The notes: generated from the sequence alone by a model not told the origin. Positions 16,005 through 24,377 are shown, counted from the first letter of the stretch. The stretch is 46,819 nt of DNA from Candidatus Poribacteria bacterium (GCA_014730235.1 WJIO01000355.1:1-46819); one strand, 5' to 3'. Numbers and translations: made by a program.

Positions 16005-17267
16005 GTGAATAAAACCAGTCAGATACATAAGCTTTCTCGATTTCCCATTGGCTTCTGGAGCTATACAAATTTTGAGCAGATCGGGCCTGAGGCAGTTAAG
16101 GACTACATTGATTGCGGGATGACAATAGTACAGACGCCCCGTTTCAGACCTGAAGAAGACGACGTTAAAGATATGATAACCTTTCTGGATGCCTGTCATG
16201 AATCAGGGCTTAAGGCTATTGTATGCGATAATCGCTGCTACTTCTGGTTCATGGAAAGTCTGGGCGGTGAGAGTGGATTCCGAAACAGCGTCGAGCAAGC
16301 AGTTAAGGATTTCGGGGATCATCCGGCAGTATTAGGTTTCCATGTGGGAGATGAACCCAACAAAAACTGCGTCAAGGAAGCGTTTCTGGCCAGCGCAATT
16401 CATAAGGAGATCGCTCCTGAACTTTCACCATTTCTTAATCTGGGTCCATACGGACCTGGCTCATGTGATTGGGTTGGCTATGAGGACTACGGTAAATATC
16501 TGGATGACTACGTGAGGATTGGGAATCCGGATTTCCTGTGCTTCGACGTATACTGGCAGTTGCTTCCCGAAGAAAATGGTCGCGAATTATATTTTGGCTG
16601 CCTGAAGATGTTTACCGATGCGGCAAAACGTCATAACCTTCCGCTATGGATCACACCTTTGTCAGTGGGACATTTCAGGTATCGCCGTCCCACAGAGGAT
16701 TTGTTCCGCTGGCAGGTGAACACTGCTGCTGCCCATGGCCTTAAAGGCTTTGTCTGGTTCTTCTTCTATATGCGGGAACCCCATGATAATTACCTGGTTC
16801 CCCCAATTGATGAACACTGGGAGCGCACTGAGACATTCGAATGGCTTAGTAGAGTAAATCGCACATTCCTGAAATGGCATGGGCCTGTATTGCTGAATCT
16901 GGAACTCCAGAATGTATATCATGCAGGTAATGTATGGGCCGGCTATCCGAAATTGGGAGATAACAGCAAGTTTGTGAAAAATATAGAGGGCAAGCTGCCT
17001 CTTATTATCTCAGAATTCAAGGACAATCAGGGACAGGACTATGTATCTATAGTCAACAGCAGTCAGACAGAGAATGACCAGGCCATAGTATGCTGGCGCG
17101 GCAAACCGGGTTTATACCGTGCAGGATGGCTAGACACTGAGACTTCGGCATATCCCTATGTACGTGATGAGGCAAATCGCAGAAAGCCAGCAGATGAAGT
17201 GATGACAGGGCCTTGGCTTGCTCCGGGACAGATGGAACTGTATCGAGTTGAGACAGAAAAAGTATAA
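16005..17267 (+). CDS. Putative TIM-barrel glycoside hydrolase (GH42-like)
   Basis: A 420-residue protein without a visible signal peptide. It reads as a beta/alpha barrel: FPIGFWSYTNFEQIGPE near the start, IVQTPRFRPEEDDV, LKAIVCDNRCYFWF, then HPAVLGFHVGDEPNK (106-120), where E117 is in the position of the acid/base residue of GH42/clan GH-A enzymes. Later strands include FLCFDVYWQL and LKGFVWFFFYM. The C-terminal 100 residues form a small beta-rich region. I cannot name the substrate. The start is GTG with an excellent Shine-Dalgarno (TGGAGGT, 15994-16000). It stands as a single gene, converging with the 27-residue-repeat protein gene 32 bp downstream. Confidence 0.65.
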   Translation: MNKTSQIHKLSRFPIGFWSYTNFEQIGPEAVKDYIDCGMTIVQTPRFRPEEDDVKDMITFLDACHESGLKAIVCDNRCYFWFMESLGGESGFRNSVEQAVKDFGDHPAVLGFHVGDEPNKNCVKEAFLASAIHKEIAPELSPFLNLGPYGPGSCDWVGYEDYGKYLDDYVRIGNPDFLCFDVYWQLLPEENGRELYFGCLKMFTDAAKRHNLPLWITPLSVGHFRYRRPTEDLFRWQVNTAAAHGLKGFVWFFFYMREPHDNYLVPPIDEHWERTETFEWLSRVNRTFLKWHGPVLLNLELQNVYHAGNVWAGYPKLGDNSKFVKNIEGKLPLIISEFKDNQGQDYVSIVNSSQTENDQAIVCWRGKPGLYRAGWLDTETSAYPYVRDEANRRKPADEVMTGPWLAPGQMELYRVETEKV

Positions 17268-17299
17268 CAAGGAACCCCGTCAATCACTATAAATAGAGA

Positions 17300-17728
17300 C
17301 TATTTCTCCAGCCATCTCTTTAGCTTTGCTTTAAAGTTATAACTCATTTTTTTGCCGATAGCCTCCCATTCTGCATTTGGGTCAATTCCTGCTATATCAG
17401 CAACTTCCGATCTGATTTTAGCTTCAGCTCTTCTGCCTATAGTTTCCCAATCATCATCCTGGTCTGATCCAGTCCATTTAATAATTGAGTCTCTTACATT
17501 TTTCTGGGCTGATTCACCTATTTCTTTCCATGTAGCATCTCTTTCAGCACCAGCCGCATCTGCAATATTGTTTTTCACTTTCCTCTCCATCTCATCTCCC
17601 AGTTGTTTCCAATCTTTATCTTTGGTACTCTCAGAGAAATTCTTAATATCCAGTTTAATTTGTTTTTCTATTCTTCGACCTATCTCTTTCCAGCCTGCCT
17701 TTTCATTTTTCCATTTATCTTCGATCAT
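17300..17728 (-). CDS. Small protein of five 27-residue WxxIG repeats
   Basis: A 142-residue, highly charged protein I do not recognise. The motif W-x-x-(I/L)-G occurs at residues 13, 40, 67, 94 and 121, exactly 27 residues apart each time. Examples are WKEIGRRIEKQI, WKQLGDEMERKV, WKEIGESAQKNV and WETIGRRAEAKI. Each unit then has a basic amphipathic stretch and an acidic linker rich in D, E and S. No signal peptide or membrane segment is visible, and the predicted structure is helical. Shine-Dalgarno GGAGGT is well placed before the ATG. The DNA of the five units is diverged, so the repeat is old and held by selection on the protein. A MITE (copy E) ends 31 nt upstream of the start codon. Confidence 0.8.
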   Translation of the reverse strand: MIEDKWKNEKAGWKEIGRRIEKQIKLDIKNFSESTKDKDWKQLGDEMERKVKNNIADAAGAERDATWKEIGESAQKNVRDSIIKWTGSDQDDDWETIGRRAEAKIRSEVADIAGIDPNAEWEAIGKKMSYNFKAKLKRWLEK

Positions 17729-17751
17729 TATTATACCTCCATTAAATAATC

Positions 17752-17887
17752 ACTAAAATGGTTATTCCGGGTTTCGTGTGGTAATAATTGAAAGTGTTCT
17801 CAGCTTGTCATTCCTGCTTTCGCAGGAATGACAGCATAAAGAAGTTTCTTACCTTTACCACACGAAACCCGGAATAACTACTAAAAT
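17752..17887 (+). mobile_element. ISL3-like MITE with 8-bp target duplication and covarying arms (copy E)
   Basis: The element is 17760-17879 (120 bp), flanked by direct repeats ACTAAAAT at 17752-17759 and 17880-17887. Its arms pair perfectly for about 24 bp (GTTATTCCGGGTTTCGTG... with ...CACGAAACCCGGAATAAC). It differs from the other copies at two positions, and both changes are matched in the opposite arm. The central hairpin is intact. The left end is 31 nt from the start codon of the repeat-protein gene. Confidence 0.9.
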
Positions 17888-17905
17888 TAAATATGATTAT
17901 TTAGT

Positions 17906-19624
17906 TTACCTGTTAGCAATAGCTTCACTGGTTAATAAAAAACGATCATAAATCCTCAAATCTCTTATTTCTATTCCCGGATTCGAAAACAACTTCATTT
18001 TTCCATTTGAAACAAATCTTATATCAGGGTTAAATCTTCCCCAACCAAATTGACGCTCATGGGTATTACCATCACAAAGCTTGTCATCAACAACACAGGT
18101 AATAATCTTAGGTCCTCCGTCAACAATAAATGCTACATGATGGAGTTTATCAGTTTCCAGCATGCCATTATCAATATCCCAATATGCGCTGAGGTTATTA
18201 TCATGAAACTGTATTGCCAGGGATTTATTATCCGTTACCGAAATTGACATACCCGAATTTTCATCACCTGCTTCTAGAACTTTACTTCCGGTTTTGGGAT
18301 TATCAAGGATAATCTGCATTTCAATGGTAAATCCACCATCTTTAGATAAATCCGGCAGTTCTGGTATATCTACATCAAGAGTTTCAAAAATCTCTTTTCC
18401 GTTAATACTAAACATAGCTTCATTTCTTACAGATTCTCCCTTCCCCTCTACCTGATTCCACATAGCTTCAAGTAATTTAACGTCAATTTCATGTATCCGG
18501 GCTTTTTCCTTTTCTGTTTCTGTGACCCAGTATCGCCCATCCTGTTGAATCAGATCGGGATAACTCATGCGCTTTTGTGGATCGTCATTATATAACAGGA
18601 TTTCCGGCTGTGACCAGTGTATGAAACCATCTTTTTCTATACCACCGGAAATCCAGACAGGATTGCGGTTATTAAAATCTTTACAGCCGTTATTGTGAAA
18701 CCAGAACAGGAATTTGCCGTTATCACATCGCCAAATTTTAGGGCACGCCCGGGGGTTTCGCATCACCCGACCACCAGGTGTATAAGCCATTTTTTTCGGT
18801 AAATCCCATGTTTTCCCTTTGTCCCGGCTGTATGAAATTGCCGGCCAGCCGTTGGTTGTGCGATATATACAAACCAGATCACCGTTTGATAAAGCAGCCA
18901 GATTATGCTCTTCCTGTATGGAACCAAAATCAGGATTTCTGATACCATATTCACCTTCTGGCAGCATTTCCCATCTGATTTTTTCTGGATCTTTCTCTGT
19001 CAAAATATTATCACTTTTGAATACCCAGCCTTCACCATTTCCCAAAAAATATTCTCCAAGCTTTGTATAGGAGAAATAAACAGTATCATCAACAACAATA
19101 GGCTTACATATCCCCCAGAACATCTGCACAAGCTGACCATCTTTGTATAACTTATCACAGGCGGTAACGCGCATGGGCAACCGGTATCGTTTCTCTGCCC
19201 ATGAATGGCCAGAATCATCCGAGTCTTTATAGGCATACCATCCGTGTGTATCATCCCTGCCAAGGTGTATATTATCACCGTTATAGGTATAAAAAGCGTA
19301 TATTCGACCAAATTTTGTTATCAATGGACAGGCCCATGATGCTTCAGGTCCTTCAGGTGGTTCTATATCAACTAATGGTGACCAGGTTTTACCCTTATCT
19401 GCACTTATTGAGGAGGCTACATGTTGACCTTTAGAGCCTTCTCTGCCACTTCCTGTTGTTAATATACATACCCATTCACCCTTGGGTGTAATAACTACAT
19501 ATGGTTGATCTGCGTAATTAACAGATGGTATCTCCATTCCGGTATTGACATTTCGCATATCTGCTTCCTTAAATGTTATGTTAATTGAAAATAAAAAAGA
19601 AAGTAAAGCAAGTAATATATTCAT
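17906..19624 (-). CDS. BNR-repeat sialidase-like protein with C-terminal LamG-type domain
   Basis: A 572-residue protein with a short hydrophobic N-terminus that could be a signal peptide. Three Asp-box (BNR) motifs of form S-x-D-x-G-x-x-W are visible: S74-W81 (SADKGKTW), S135-W142 (SDDSGHSW) and S266-W273 (SRDKGKTW). They indicate a six-bladed sialidase-type propeller over residues 30-400. Residues 425-570 (FTIEMQIILDN...LHHVAFIVDGG...IRDLRIYDRFLLTSEA) look like a concanavalin/LamG domain. Such proteins can be exo-sialidases or other glycan hydrolases; the catalytic residues cannot be assigned here. It starts 12 bp after the methyltransferase stop codon with a CAGGAG ribosome binding site, so the two are cotranscribed. 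Confidence 0.78.
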   Translation of the reverse strand: MNILLALLSFLFSINITFKEADMRNVNTGMEIPSVNYADQPYVVITPKGEWVCILTTGSGREGSKGQHVASSISADKGKTWSPLVDIEPPEGPEASWACPLITKFGRIYAFYTYNGDNIHLGRDDTHGWYAYKDSDDSGHSWAEKRYRLPMRVTACDKLYKDGQLVQMFWGICKPIVVDDTVYFSYTKLGEYFLGNGEGWVFKSDNILTEKDPEKIRWEMLPEGEYGIRNPDFGSIQEEHNLAALSNGDLVCIYRTTNGWPAISYSRDKGKTWDLPKKMAYTPGGRVMRNPRACPKIWRCDNGKFLFWFHNNGCKDFNNRNPVWISGGIEKDGFIHWSQPEILLYNDDPQKRMSYPDLIQQDGRYWVTETEKEKARIHEIDVKLLEAMWNQVEGKGESVRNEAMFSINGKEIFETLDVDIPELPDLSKDGGFTIEMQIILDNPKTGSKVLEAGDENSGMSISVTDNKSLAIQFHDNNLSAYWDIDNGMLETDKLHHVAFIVDGGPKIITCVVDDKLCDGNTHERQFGWGRFNPDIRFVSNGKMKLFSNPGIEIRDLRIYDRFLLTSEAIANR

Positions 19625-19636
19625 TAATCTCCTGAC

Positions 19637-20452
19637 TTATATCTTTTTTCCGTATATAAAACCAATTTTCCAGAATCTTCCGGCAAAAACTATATCCGTT
19701 CCGGCATCCTGTATACTTATATAACCTACATTCGCTGCACCTAATTGCTGGATTTTGTTCACAAGCTCCATAATATCATCTACATTGTAACCTTTGATAT
19801 AACGATAAGCGTCACATATGACAAAAGTTCCGTTCTTTTCCAGAACCCTGATAGCTTCCCGAAAAAGCTCTATACGGTCTGGAATTCTAATTTCATGAAA
19901 GACAAAAGAGCTAACTACCAGTTGGAAAGAATTGTCCTCAAAGGGTATTTCCAGCGCGCTGCCCTTTTTAAATACGCATCTGTCATTTACTCCTGCCAAC
20001 TGTGCGTTACGTTGCGCTCTTTCTTTTGAAAGTCCAAACCTTACCCAGGCGTTTGTCCATATGTCAATACCAGTAACTTCTGTTTCCGGAAAAGCTCTGG
20101 CACTCTCAACTGCTGCTCTTCCTGCCCCTGTCCCAATATCTAGAACTTTTCCTTTTCCATCCCAGATTTTCCTCAAAAAATCTATGAATTGTTTGTTAAG
20201 CTTTCTGGACAATTTCTTACTGCCGGCAAAACCCATCATTATGTGCCATATAACACCAACTATTATTAAGTCTGCCCCAACAATCCATGTTATAAGAATA
20301 AACCATAAAGAATATGACATCAAGGTAAAATAAGTGGCAGATAATAACACCGATACACCAAGGGATATAAAAAAGACAGTTAGATAACGGGCTGGTGCAA
20401 ACCCATAGTCTATTTCAACGGTATTATCCTGCAATCTTTTATTTAAATTCAT
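19637..20452 (-). CDS. Membrane-anchored class I SAM-dependent methyltransferase
   Basis: A 271-residue protein with two N-terminal transmembrane helices (about 23-45 and 49-72) followed by a Rossmann-type methyltransferase domain. Motif I is VLDIGTGAGRAAVESA (103-118), then ETEVTGIDIWTNAW, and the motif IV region is FQLVVSSFVFHEI. The acceptor is unknown; lipids or quinones would suit a membrane-bound enzyme. The start has a GGGAGA Shine-Dalgarno. The region upstream (20453-20869) carries only decayed repeats and a terminator, so this is the first gene of a two-gene operon with the sialidase-like gene. Confidence 0.82.
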   Translation of the reverse strand: MNLNKRLQDNTVEIDYGFAPARYLTVFFISLGVSVLLSATYFTLMSYSLWFILITWIVGADLIIVGVIWHIMMGFAGSKKLSRKLNKQFIDFLRKIWDGKGKVLDIGTGAGRAAVESARAFPETEVTGIDIWTNAWVRFGLSKERAQRNAQLAGVNDRCVFKKGSALEIPFEDNSFQLVVSSFVFHEIRIPDRIELFREAIRVLEKNGTFVICDAYRYIKGYNVDDIMELVNKIQQLGAANVGYISIQDAGTDIVFAGRFWKIGFIYGKKI

Positions 20453-20475
20453 TTTATATCTCCCTAAAACAATTT

Positions 20476-20570
20476 GGTTATTTTGACCTGAATGTAGAAA
20501 TGCAAAAAATCATCCAAGTAAGATAAGATGTCCTTACTATAAATATTACCACACAAAAACCGGAAAAACC
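20476..20570. repeat. Decayed ISL3-like MITE remnant
   Basis: The left end reads GGTTATTTTGACCTGAATGT and the right end ATTACCACACAAAAACCGGA, recognisable as the outer arms of the MITE family with many substitutions. The central hairpin is gone. A further half-end (ACACTAAATCTGGAAGAAAC) lies at about 20777-20796. Together these show that older rounds of insertion have decayed in this gap. Confidence 0.4.
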
Positions 20571-20664
20571 AATAATTTCCTATGAATTCTATTATATATA
20601 GACGCATAAAAAAAGGTTTTTGGTTAACAAAATTGTTTCTAGTAATCGTTAAATAATTAGTCTG

Positions 20665-20749
20665 ATATTTCTAAAATTAACTAAAACCAGATGTTGCAGT
20701 GCTTAAAGAGACACTAGCAAATGAAAATGCTACCAGGCTATCATTCCTG
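20665..20749 (+). repeat. 85-bp dispersed inverted repeat, copy 1
   Basis: This stretch, including CCAGATGTTGCAGTGCTTAA, matches the reverse complement of 43591-43675 with two mismatches that I can find. It ends in TCATTCCTG, the start of the common hairpin module, but the hairpin itself is broken here. The sequence encodes nothing obvious. Confidence 0.85.
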
Positions 20750-20805
20750 TATAATTTGTGTTTTTTCTTCATTAACACACTAAATCTGGAAGAAACAATT
20801 GCTTT

Positions 20806-20852
20806 CAATAAAAAAGCCTTGTTTGAATTATTCAAACAAGGCTTTTTTATTG
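20806..20852. terminator. Bidirectional intrinsic terminator
   Basis: A perfect 12-bp stem GCCTTGTTTGAA (20816-20827) with TTCAAACAAGGC (20831-20842) around a 3-nt loop. It is preceded by AAAAAA and followed by TTTTTT, and the symmetry extends to the outer bases. It lies 17 bp beyond the stop codon of the alkaline phosphatase gene and terminates that minus-strand transcript. Confidence 0.92.
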
Positions 20853-20869
20853 AGTATATTTTTTTATAC

Positions 20870-23242
20870 TTACTTCTGGACGATCATTTTCTTTACAGTT
20901 GAAAATTCATCAGCCTGAAGCTGATAAAAATAAACGCCGCTGCCGACGGTTTCACCAGCATCATTAAGACCGTTCCAAAAAGCAGATTTACCTTTTGTCA
21001 TGTAAGTTCCGGCTGGTTGTTCACCCATTTTTAGTGTTCTAACTAACTTACCGTTATCATTGAATATCCGTATAGTAACATCACTTGCTTCAGGAAGCTG
21101 ATAAGGAATCCATGTTTCAGGGTTGAATGGGTTGGGATAATTCTGGAACAAAGCATAATTATTTGGAACCATGCTATCAAGCTTCAAAGGTATATTGAGA
21201 TGAGCTTTTCTTATATCAACAGGATTAATGACGCTGGTATATTCAGAAACAACTGATCCAGAAGCATCTTTAATCACTATTTCCAGCTTATCATTAGCTT
21301 CAACAACACTACCGCGATTAAGATCAGCAGTTGCTACAGTAAATATACCGGAACTGGCAACAGAATCAGAAATAACTTTGCCTGTTCTTACATTCTTAAC
21401 CTCGACAATATAACCTTCGGCAGTTATATCAGCAGTACCTGTTACCACAAAAGCCCATGCTGAATTAGCCTTAAGACCCGGGGCCATTACAGGAGGTGTG
21501 TTTGTCCATGCAGCACCCACAAAGGGAACCATCTTTGATTCTTCTACATTTACTATATAGCCTTTACCACCTTCGATAGGAAAAGCAGGAGTACCAGCAT
21601 CGGGTACAAAACCAATAAATTTCCCAGCTTCTTCTTCCAATTTAATTACAACACTTGCTCCCAATTCTTCAGCAAATGTAGCAGCATTAAAAGGTGTGAC
21701 TGGTTTCAAAGGTAGAGAAACCATGTTTAAACCCGCATTGAGTTCCATAAAAAACACATTGCCGTAATTTTCACCAGGCATAGCCATAAGTTCAAAGGCA
21801 GTTTTGGCTATTTCAGTATTATCAATATATGCGCCACGGACAGGGTCCATCTCATCAGCTTTTCTTAATAAAAGATCAGCACCTGCACCCTTTGCATAGA
21901 ATGGGATTAACTGGTTGGTATGACTGCCGCTGTGCCATTCCATTCCCGGAAGATTACCTGCACCGTTATTTACTATATCGTTCCATACTGGGGGAACATC
22001 ATCATCAGGATCGTCAGGATCAGGGCCGGAGTCAGTACCGGTAAGGTAACCACATTCATGGTCACCGGTGACGATAACAAGTGTTTCATCCCAACTGCTG
22101 TTGGTGTTTACCCAGTCAATGACAGCATCTACTGTTCTGTTAAAATCTATTTCTTCTTCAATTACTCGACCGGAGGAATTACCGTGAGAAGCCCAGTCAA
22201 CTGCTCCAGCTTCTACCATGAGCAAAAGACCATCAGGATCATTATCCAGAACGTTAAGAGCTACTGTAGTCATTTCCGCCAGAGTTGGAATTCCTGGTAT
22301 AAAGGGATCAGCATAGGGTTCACCAGCAGCACCAGCATAATCACCACCTGCATCAACGGCTGATGAACTTCTGTTATACTGGAGAGTCTGATATACTTTT
22401 GGAACGCCAAGTAAACGCTTTGGGGTAGGACCATTCATATATTTATGGAATTCAGAAAGGTCCTGAACTACTGTCCATGGATCAGGATTACCATCACCAT
22501 CAACGTCTTCTACTACATTGTCAACAACACCGTCGCCATCAAGATCAAATTCAGTAGCACCAAGCTGTACCTGCTGCCACAAAGCACTACCTCCAATATA
22601 TTTGTCGCTGCTCTCTGTGGATGGTTTACCATCGTTATCGTAATCAGGATTACCACAGCCCATAATAACTTCAGTTTTACTGTCCAGGATCATTTCCTGG
22701 GCAATTTCGGCATAGTTATTTCGATTTACATTATGAGCGACAAAACCTGCTGGTGTGGCATGACTGAATTCAACACTGGATACAACACCAGTGGCTTTAC
22801 CAAGTTCTTCAGCCCTTTCACCTATGTGCTTAACAGGATTTCCGTTTACATCTACACCAATTGCTGAGTCATAGGTTTTTACACCAGTTGACATGGCTGT
22901 AGCAGCCGAAGCTGAGTCAGTGTAACCTTCTTTAAAATATTCAAACCATGTCCATGCCTTATCAGGATCGTAGCTTCCCTTATAAGTCCAGTTGCCATCA
23001 GCATCCAGATTGCCGGCAGAATAAGTAGCCATACCAACTTTTACAGGCCATTTTTCATAAACCTGCATACCAGTCTGACCATATTCATAAATACTGGCAG
23101 CGTCAACATGATAATAACCACAACCATCACTAATTAAAATAATAATGTTTTTAGGTGCATTAGCTGCAAAAGCAACTGTAGATAATACCATCAGAAAACA
23201 AAGACTAAGGCAAAACGCAAGTTTAGTTTCTGATTTTTTCAC
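20870..23242 (-). CDS. Secreted modular alkaline phosphatase (PhoA family)
   Basis: A 790-residue exported protein. The signal peptide is about 1-26 (cleaved after AFA). The phosphatase domain (30-490) has all PhoA metal and catalytic positions: D39, nucleophile S110 in TDSASAATAMSTG, H161-A-T163, E344, D349 and H353 in VEAGAVDWASHG, D394-H395 in TGDHECG and H441. Two inserts carry calcium-binding-like acidic repeats (DYDNDGKP near 200; DLDGDGVVD and DVDGDGNPD at 233-254). Next comes a module with LNMVSLPLKP and IEGGKGYIVNV, and the last 90 residues form a FlgD-like beta domain with FNPETWIPYQLPEA and VKKMIVQK, probably for surface retention. The start is GTG with GGAGG upstream. A MITE (copy F) ends 31 nt before it, and a strong terminator follows. 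Confidence 0.93.
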   Translation of the reverse strand: MKKSETKLAFCLSLCFLMVLSTVAFAANAPKNIIILISDGCGYYHVDAASIYEYGQTGMQVYEKWPVKVGMATYSAGNLDADGNWTYKGSYDPDKAWTWFEYFKEGYTDSASAATAMSTGVKTYDSAIGVDVNGNPVKHIGERAEELGKATGVVSSVEFSHATPAGFVAHNVNRNNYAEIAQEMILDSKTEVIMGCGNPDYDNDGKPSTESSDKYIGGSALWQQVQLGATEFDLDGDGVVDNVVEDVDGDGNPDPWTVVQDLSEFHKYMNGPTPKRLLGVPKVYQTLQYNRSSSAVDAGGDYAGAAGEPYADPFIPGIPTLAEMTTVALNVLDNDPDGLLLMVEAGAVDWASHGNSSGRVIEEEIDFNRTVDAVIDWVNTNSSWDETLVIVTGDHECGYLTGTDSGPDPDDPDDDVPPVWNDIVNNGAGNLPGMEWHSGSHTNQLIPFYAKGAGADLLLRKADEMDPVRGAYIDNTEIAKTAFELMAMPGENYGNVFFMELNAGLNMVSLPLKPVTPFNAATFAEELGASVVIKLEEEAGKFIGFVPDAGTPAFPIEGGKGYIVNVEESKMVPFVGAAWTNTPPVMAPGLKANSAWAFVVTGTADITAEGYIVEVKNVRTGKVISDSVASSGIFTVATADLNRGSVVEANDKLEIVIKDASGSVVSEYTSVINPVDIRKAHLNIPLKLDSMVPNNYALFQNYPNPFNPETWIPYQLPEASDVTIRIFNDNGKLVRTLKMGEQPAGTYMTKGKSAFWNGLNDAGETVGSGVYFYQLQADEFSTVKKMIVQK

Positions 23243-23264
23243 TGCAATTTTCCTCCATTCTAAA

Positions 23265-23402
23265 ATAAAAACTGGCTCTTCCGGCTTGAGTGTGGTAATA
23301 ATTTGAAAATTTTCTCAGCTTGTCATTCCTGCTTTCGCAGGAATGACAGCATGAAGAAATCTCTTATCTTTACCACACTAAACCCGGAAGAACATAAAAA
23401 CT
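23265..23402 (+). mobile_element. ISL3-like MITE with 9-bp target duplication (copy F)
   Basis: The element is 23274-23393 (120 bp), from GGCTCTTCCGGCTTGAGTGT to CACTAAACCCGGAAGAAC. It is flanked by exact direct repeats ATAAAAACT at 23265-23273 and 23394-23402. The central hairpin (TGTCATTCCTGC / GCAGGAATGACA) is intact. It lies 31 nt before the alkaline phosphatase start codon and so forms the upstream leader of that gene. Confidence 0.92.
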
Positions 23403-23423
23403 TAACTATTAGATATAACCCCC

Positions 23424-23454
23424 TTATCAGTAGTGTTTATGCTACTACTGATAA
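23424..23454. promoter_or_regulatory. Inverted repeat upstream of the alkaline phosphatase gene
   Basis: TTATCAGTAGT (23424-23434) and ACTACTGATAA (23444-23454) are perfect 11-bp arms around 9 nt. A minus-strand TATAAT (23468-23473) lies just upstream, so the repeat would fall at the very start of a transcript leading to the phosphatase gene. It could be an operator or an RNA hairpin. No U-tract follows, so it does not look like a terminator. Confidence 0.4.
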
Positions 23455-23576
23455 CTTAACATTGCAGATTATATCAAAGAAAGTTTAATTTTTAGTAATG
23501 TCATAATGAAGAAAGGGTGAATATATGGTTATGGATAGATTAAGAAGTCTCTGTATTGGTTATCATAATAAAGGAA

Positions 23577-24368
23577 TTAAAATAAGCCTTTAACCATACC
23601 ACCGTCTACCTGTATTGTTGTTCCTGTTATTCCACTGGCATTTTCCGAAGCCAGAAATACCACCAGATCGGCAAGTTCCTGTGTTTTTTGCATACGACCT
23701 TGTGGGATGTTCTCAATTATCTTATTCTTTTCCACCTCAAAACTGTCGCCGCTGGATTTTGATCTTTGTTCAAGTATCTCGTGTATTCTCTCTGTATCAA
23801 ATCTTCCCGGACAAACGTTATTTACTGTAATATTATCTTTGGCAAACTGTCTGGAAAGGGTTTTTGCAACACTGATAACACCAACGCGAAAGACATTTGA
23901 AAGTATAAGATTATCAGCAGGTTCTTTCACTGTAAAAGACGTGTTATTGATAATTCTTCCCCACCCTTGTTTTTTCATATAAGGTATAACTTCGCGGCAA
24001 ATTCTGACAACATACATTAGTAAACCCTGAAAGGCCTTCTCCCAGTTTGAATCATCATGGTCAAGGAATCCACCGGGAGGTGGACCTCCGGTATTATTAA
24101 CCAGTATGTCTATCCTGCCAAATCCTGAAATTGTTTCATTAACCAGCCTTTTTATATCGTCATAATTGCTTAGATCGCAGGCAACTGGAAGTATCTCAAC
24201 ATCATATTTATTTTTTAATTCATTTGCTGTTTCATTAAGTCTTTCCATGTTTCTTGAACAAATTGTAACTTTTGCACCTTCCCGAGCCAGTGCTTCAGCA
24301 CATGCTTTCCCTAACCCTCTGCTTGATCCTCCCACGATAGCTACTTTATCTTTTAATCCTGTATTCAT
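23577..24368 (-). CDS. Atypical short-chain dehydrogenase/reductase lacking the Tyr-Lys pair
   Basis: A 263-residue SDR-family protein with the Rossmann cofactor motif VGGSSRGLG (12-20), LVNNTGG (89-95), a Ser at 144 and the C-terminal ASGITGTTIQVDGG. The usual catalytic YxxxK is replaced: residues 156-161 read LSNVFR, that is S157...R161. Some SDR subfamilies share this S-N-x-x-R form, so it is probably a conserved variant and not a damaged gene, but classical hydride transfer chemistry is doubtful. Shine-Dalgarno AGGAGAG is well placed before the ATG. It begins 9 bp after the stop of the large outer-membrane protein gene and is last in the operon. Confidence 0.85.
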   Translation of the reverse strand: MNTGLKDKVAIVGGSSRGLGKACAEALAREGAKVTICSRNMERLNETANELKNKYDVEILPVACDLSNYDDIKRLVNETISGFGRIDILVNNTGGPPPGGFLDHDDSNWEKAFQGLLMYVVRICREVIPYMKKQGWGRIINNTSFTVKEPADNLILSNVFRVGVISVAKTLSRQFAKDNITVNNVCPGRFDTERIHEILEQRSKSSGDSFEVEKNKIIENIPQGRMQKTQELADLVVFLASENASGITGTTIQVDGGMVKGLF

Positions 24369-24377
24369 TTTTCTCTC

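Noticed and set aside
21920-22867. Long open frames antisense to the alkaline phosphatase gene
   Set aside because: They are shadows of a clearly coding gene with catalytic motifs; no ribosome binding site or recognisable domain.
23424-23454. Intrinsic terminator for the SDR operon
   Set aside because: The hairpin is not followed by a U-tract on either strand.
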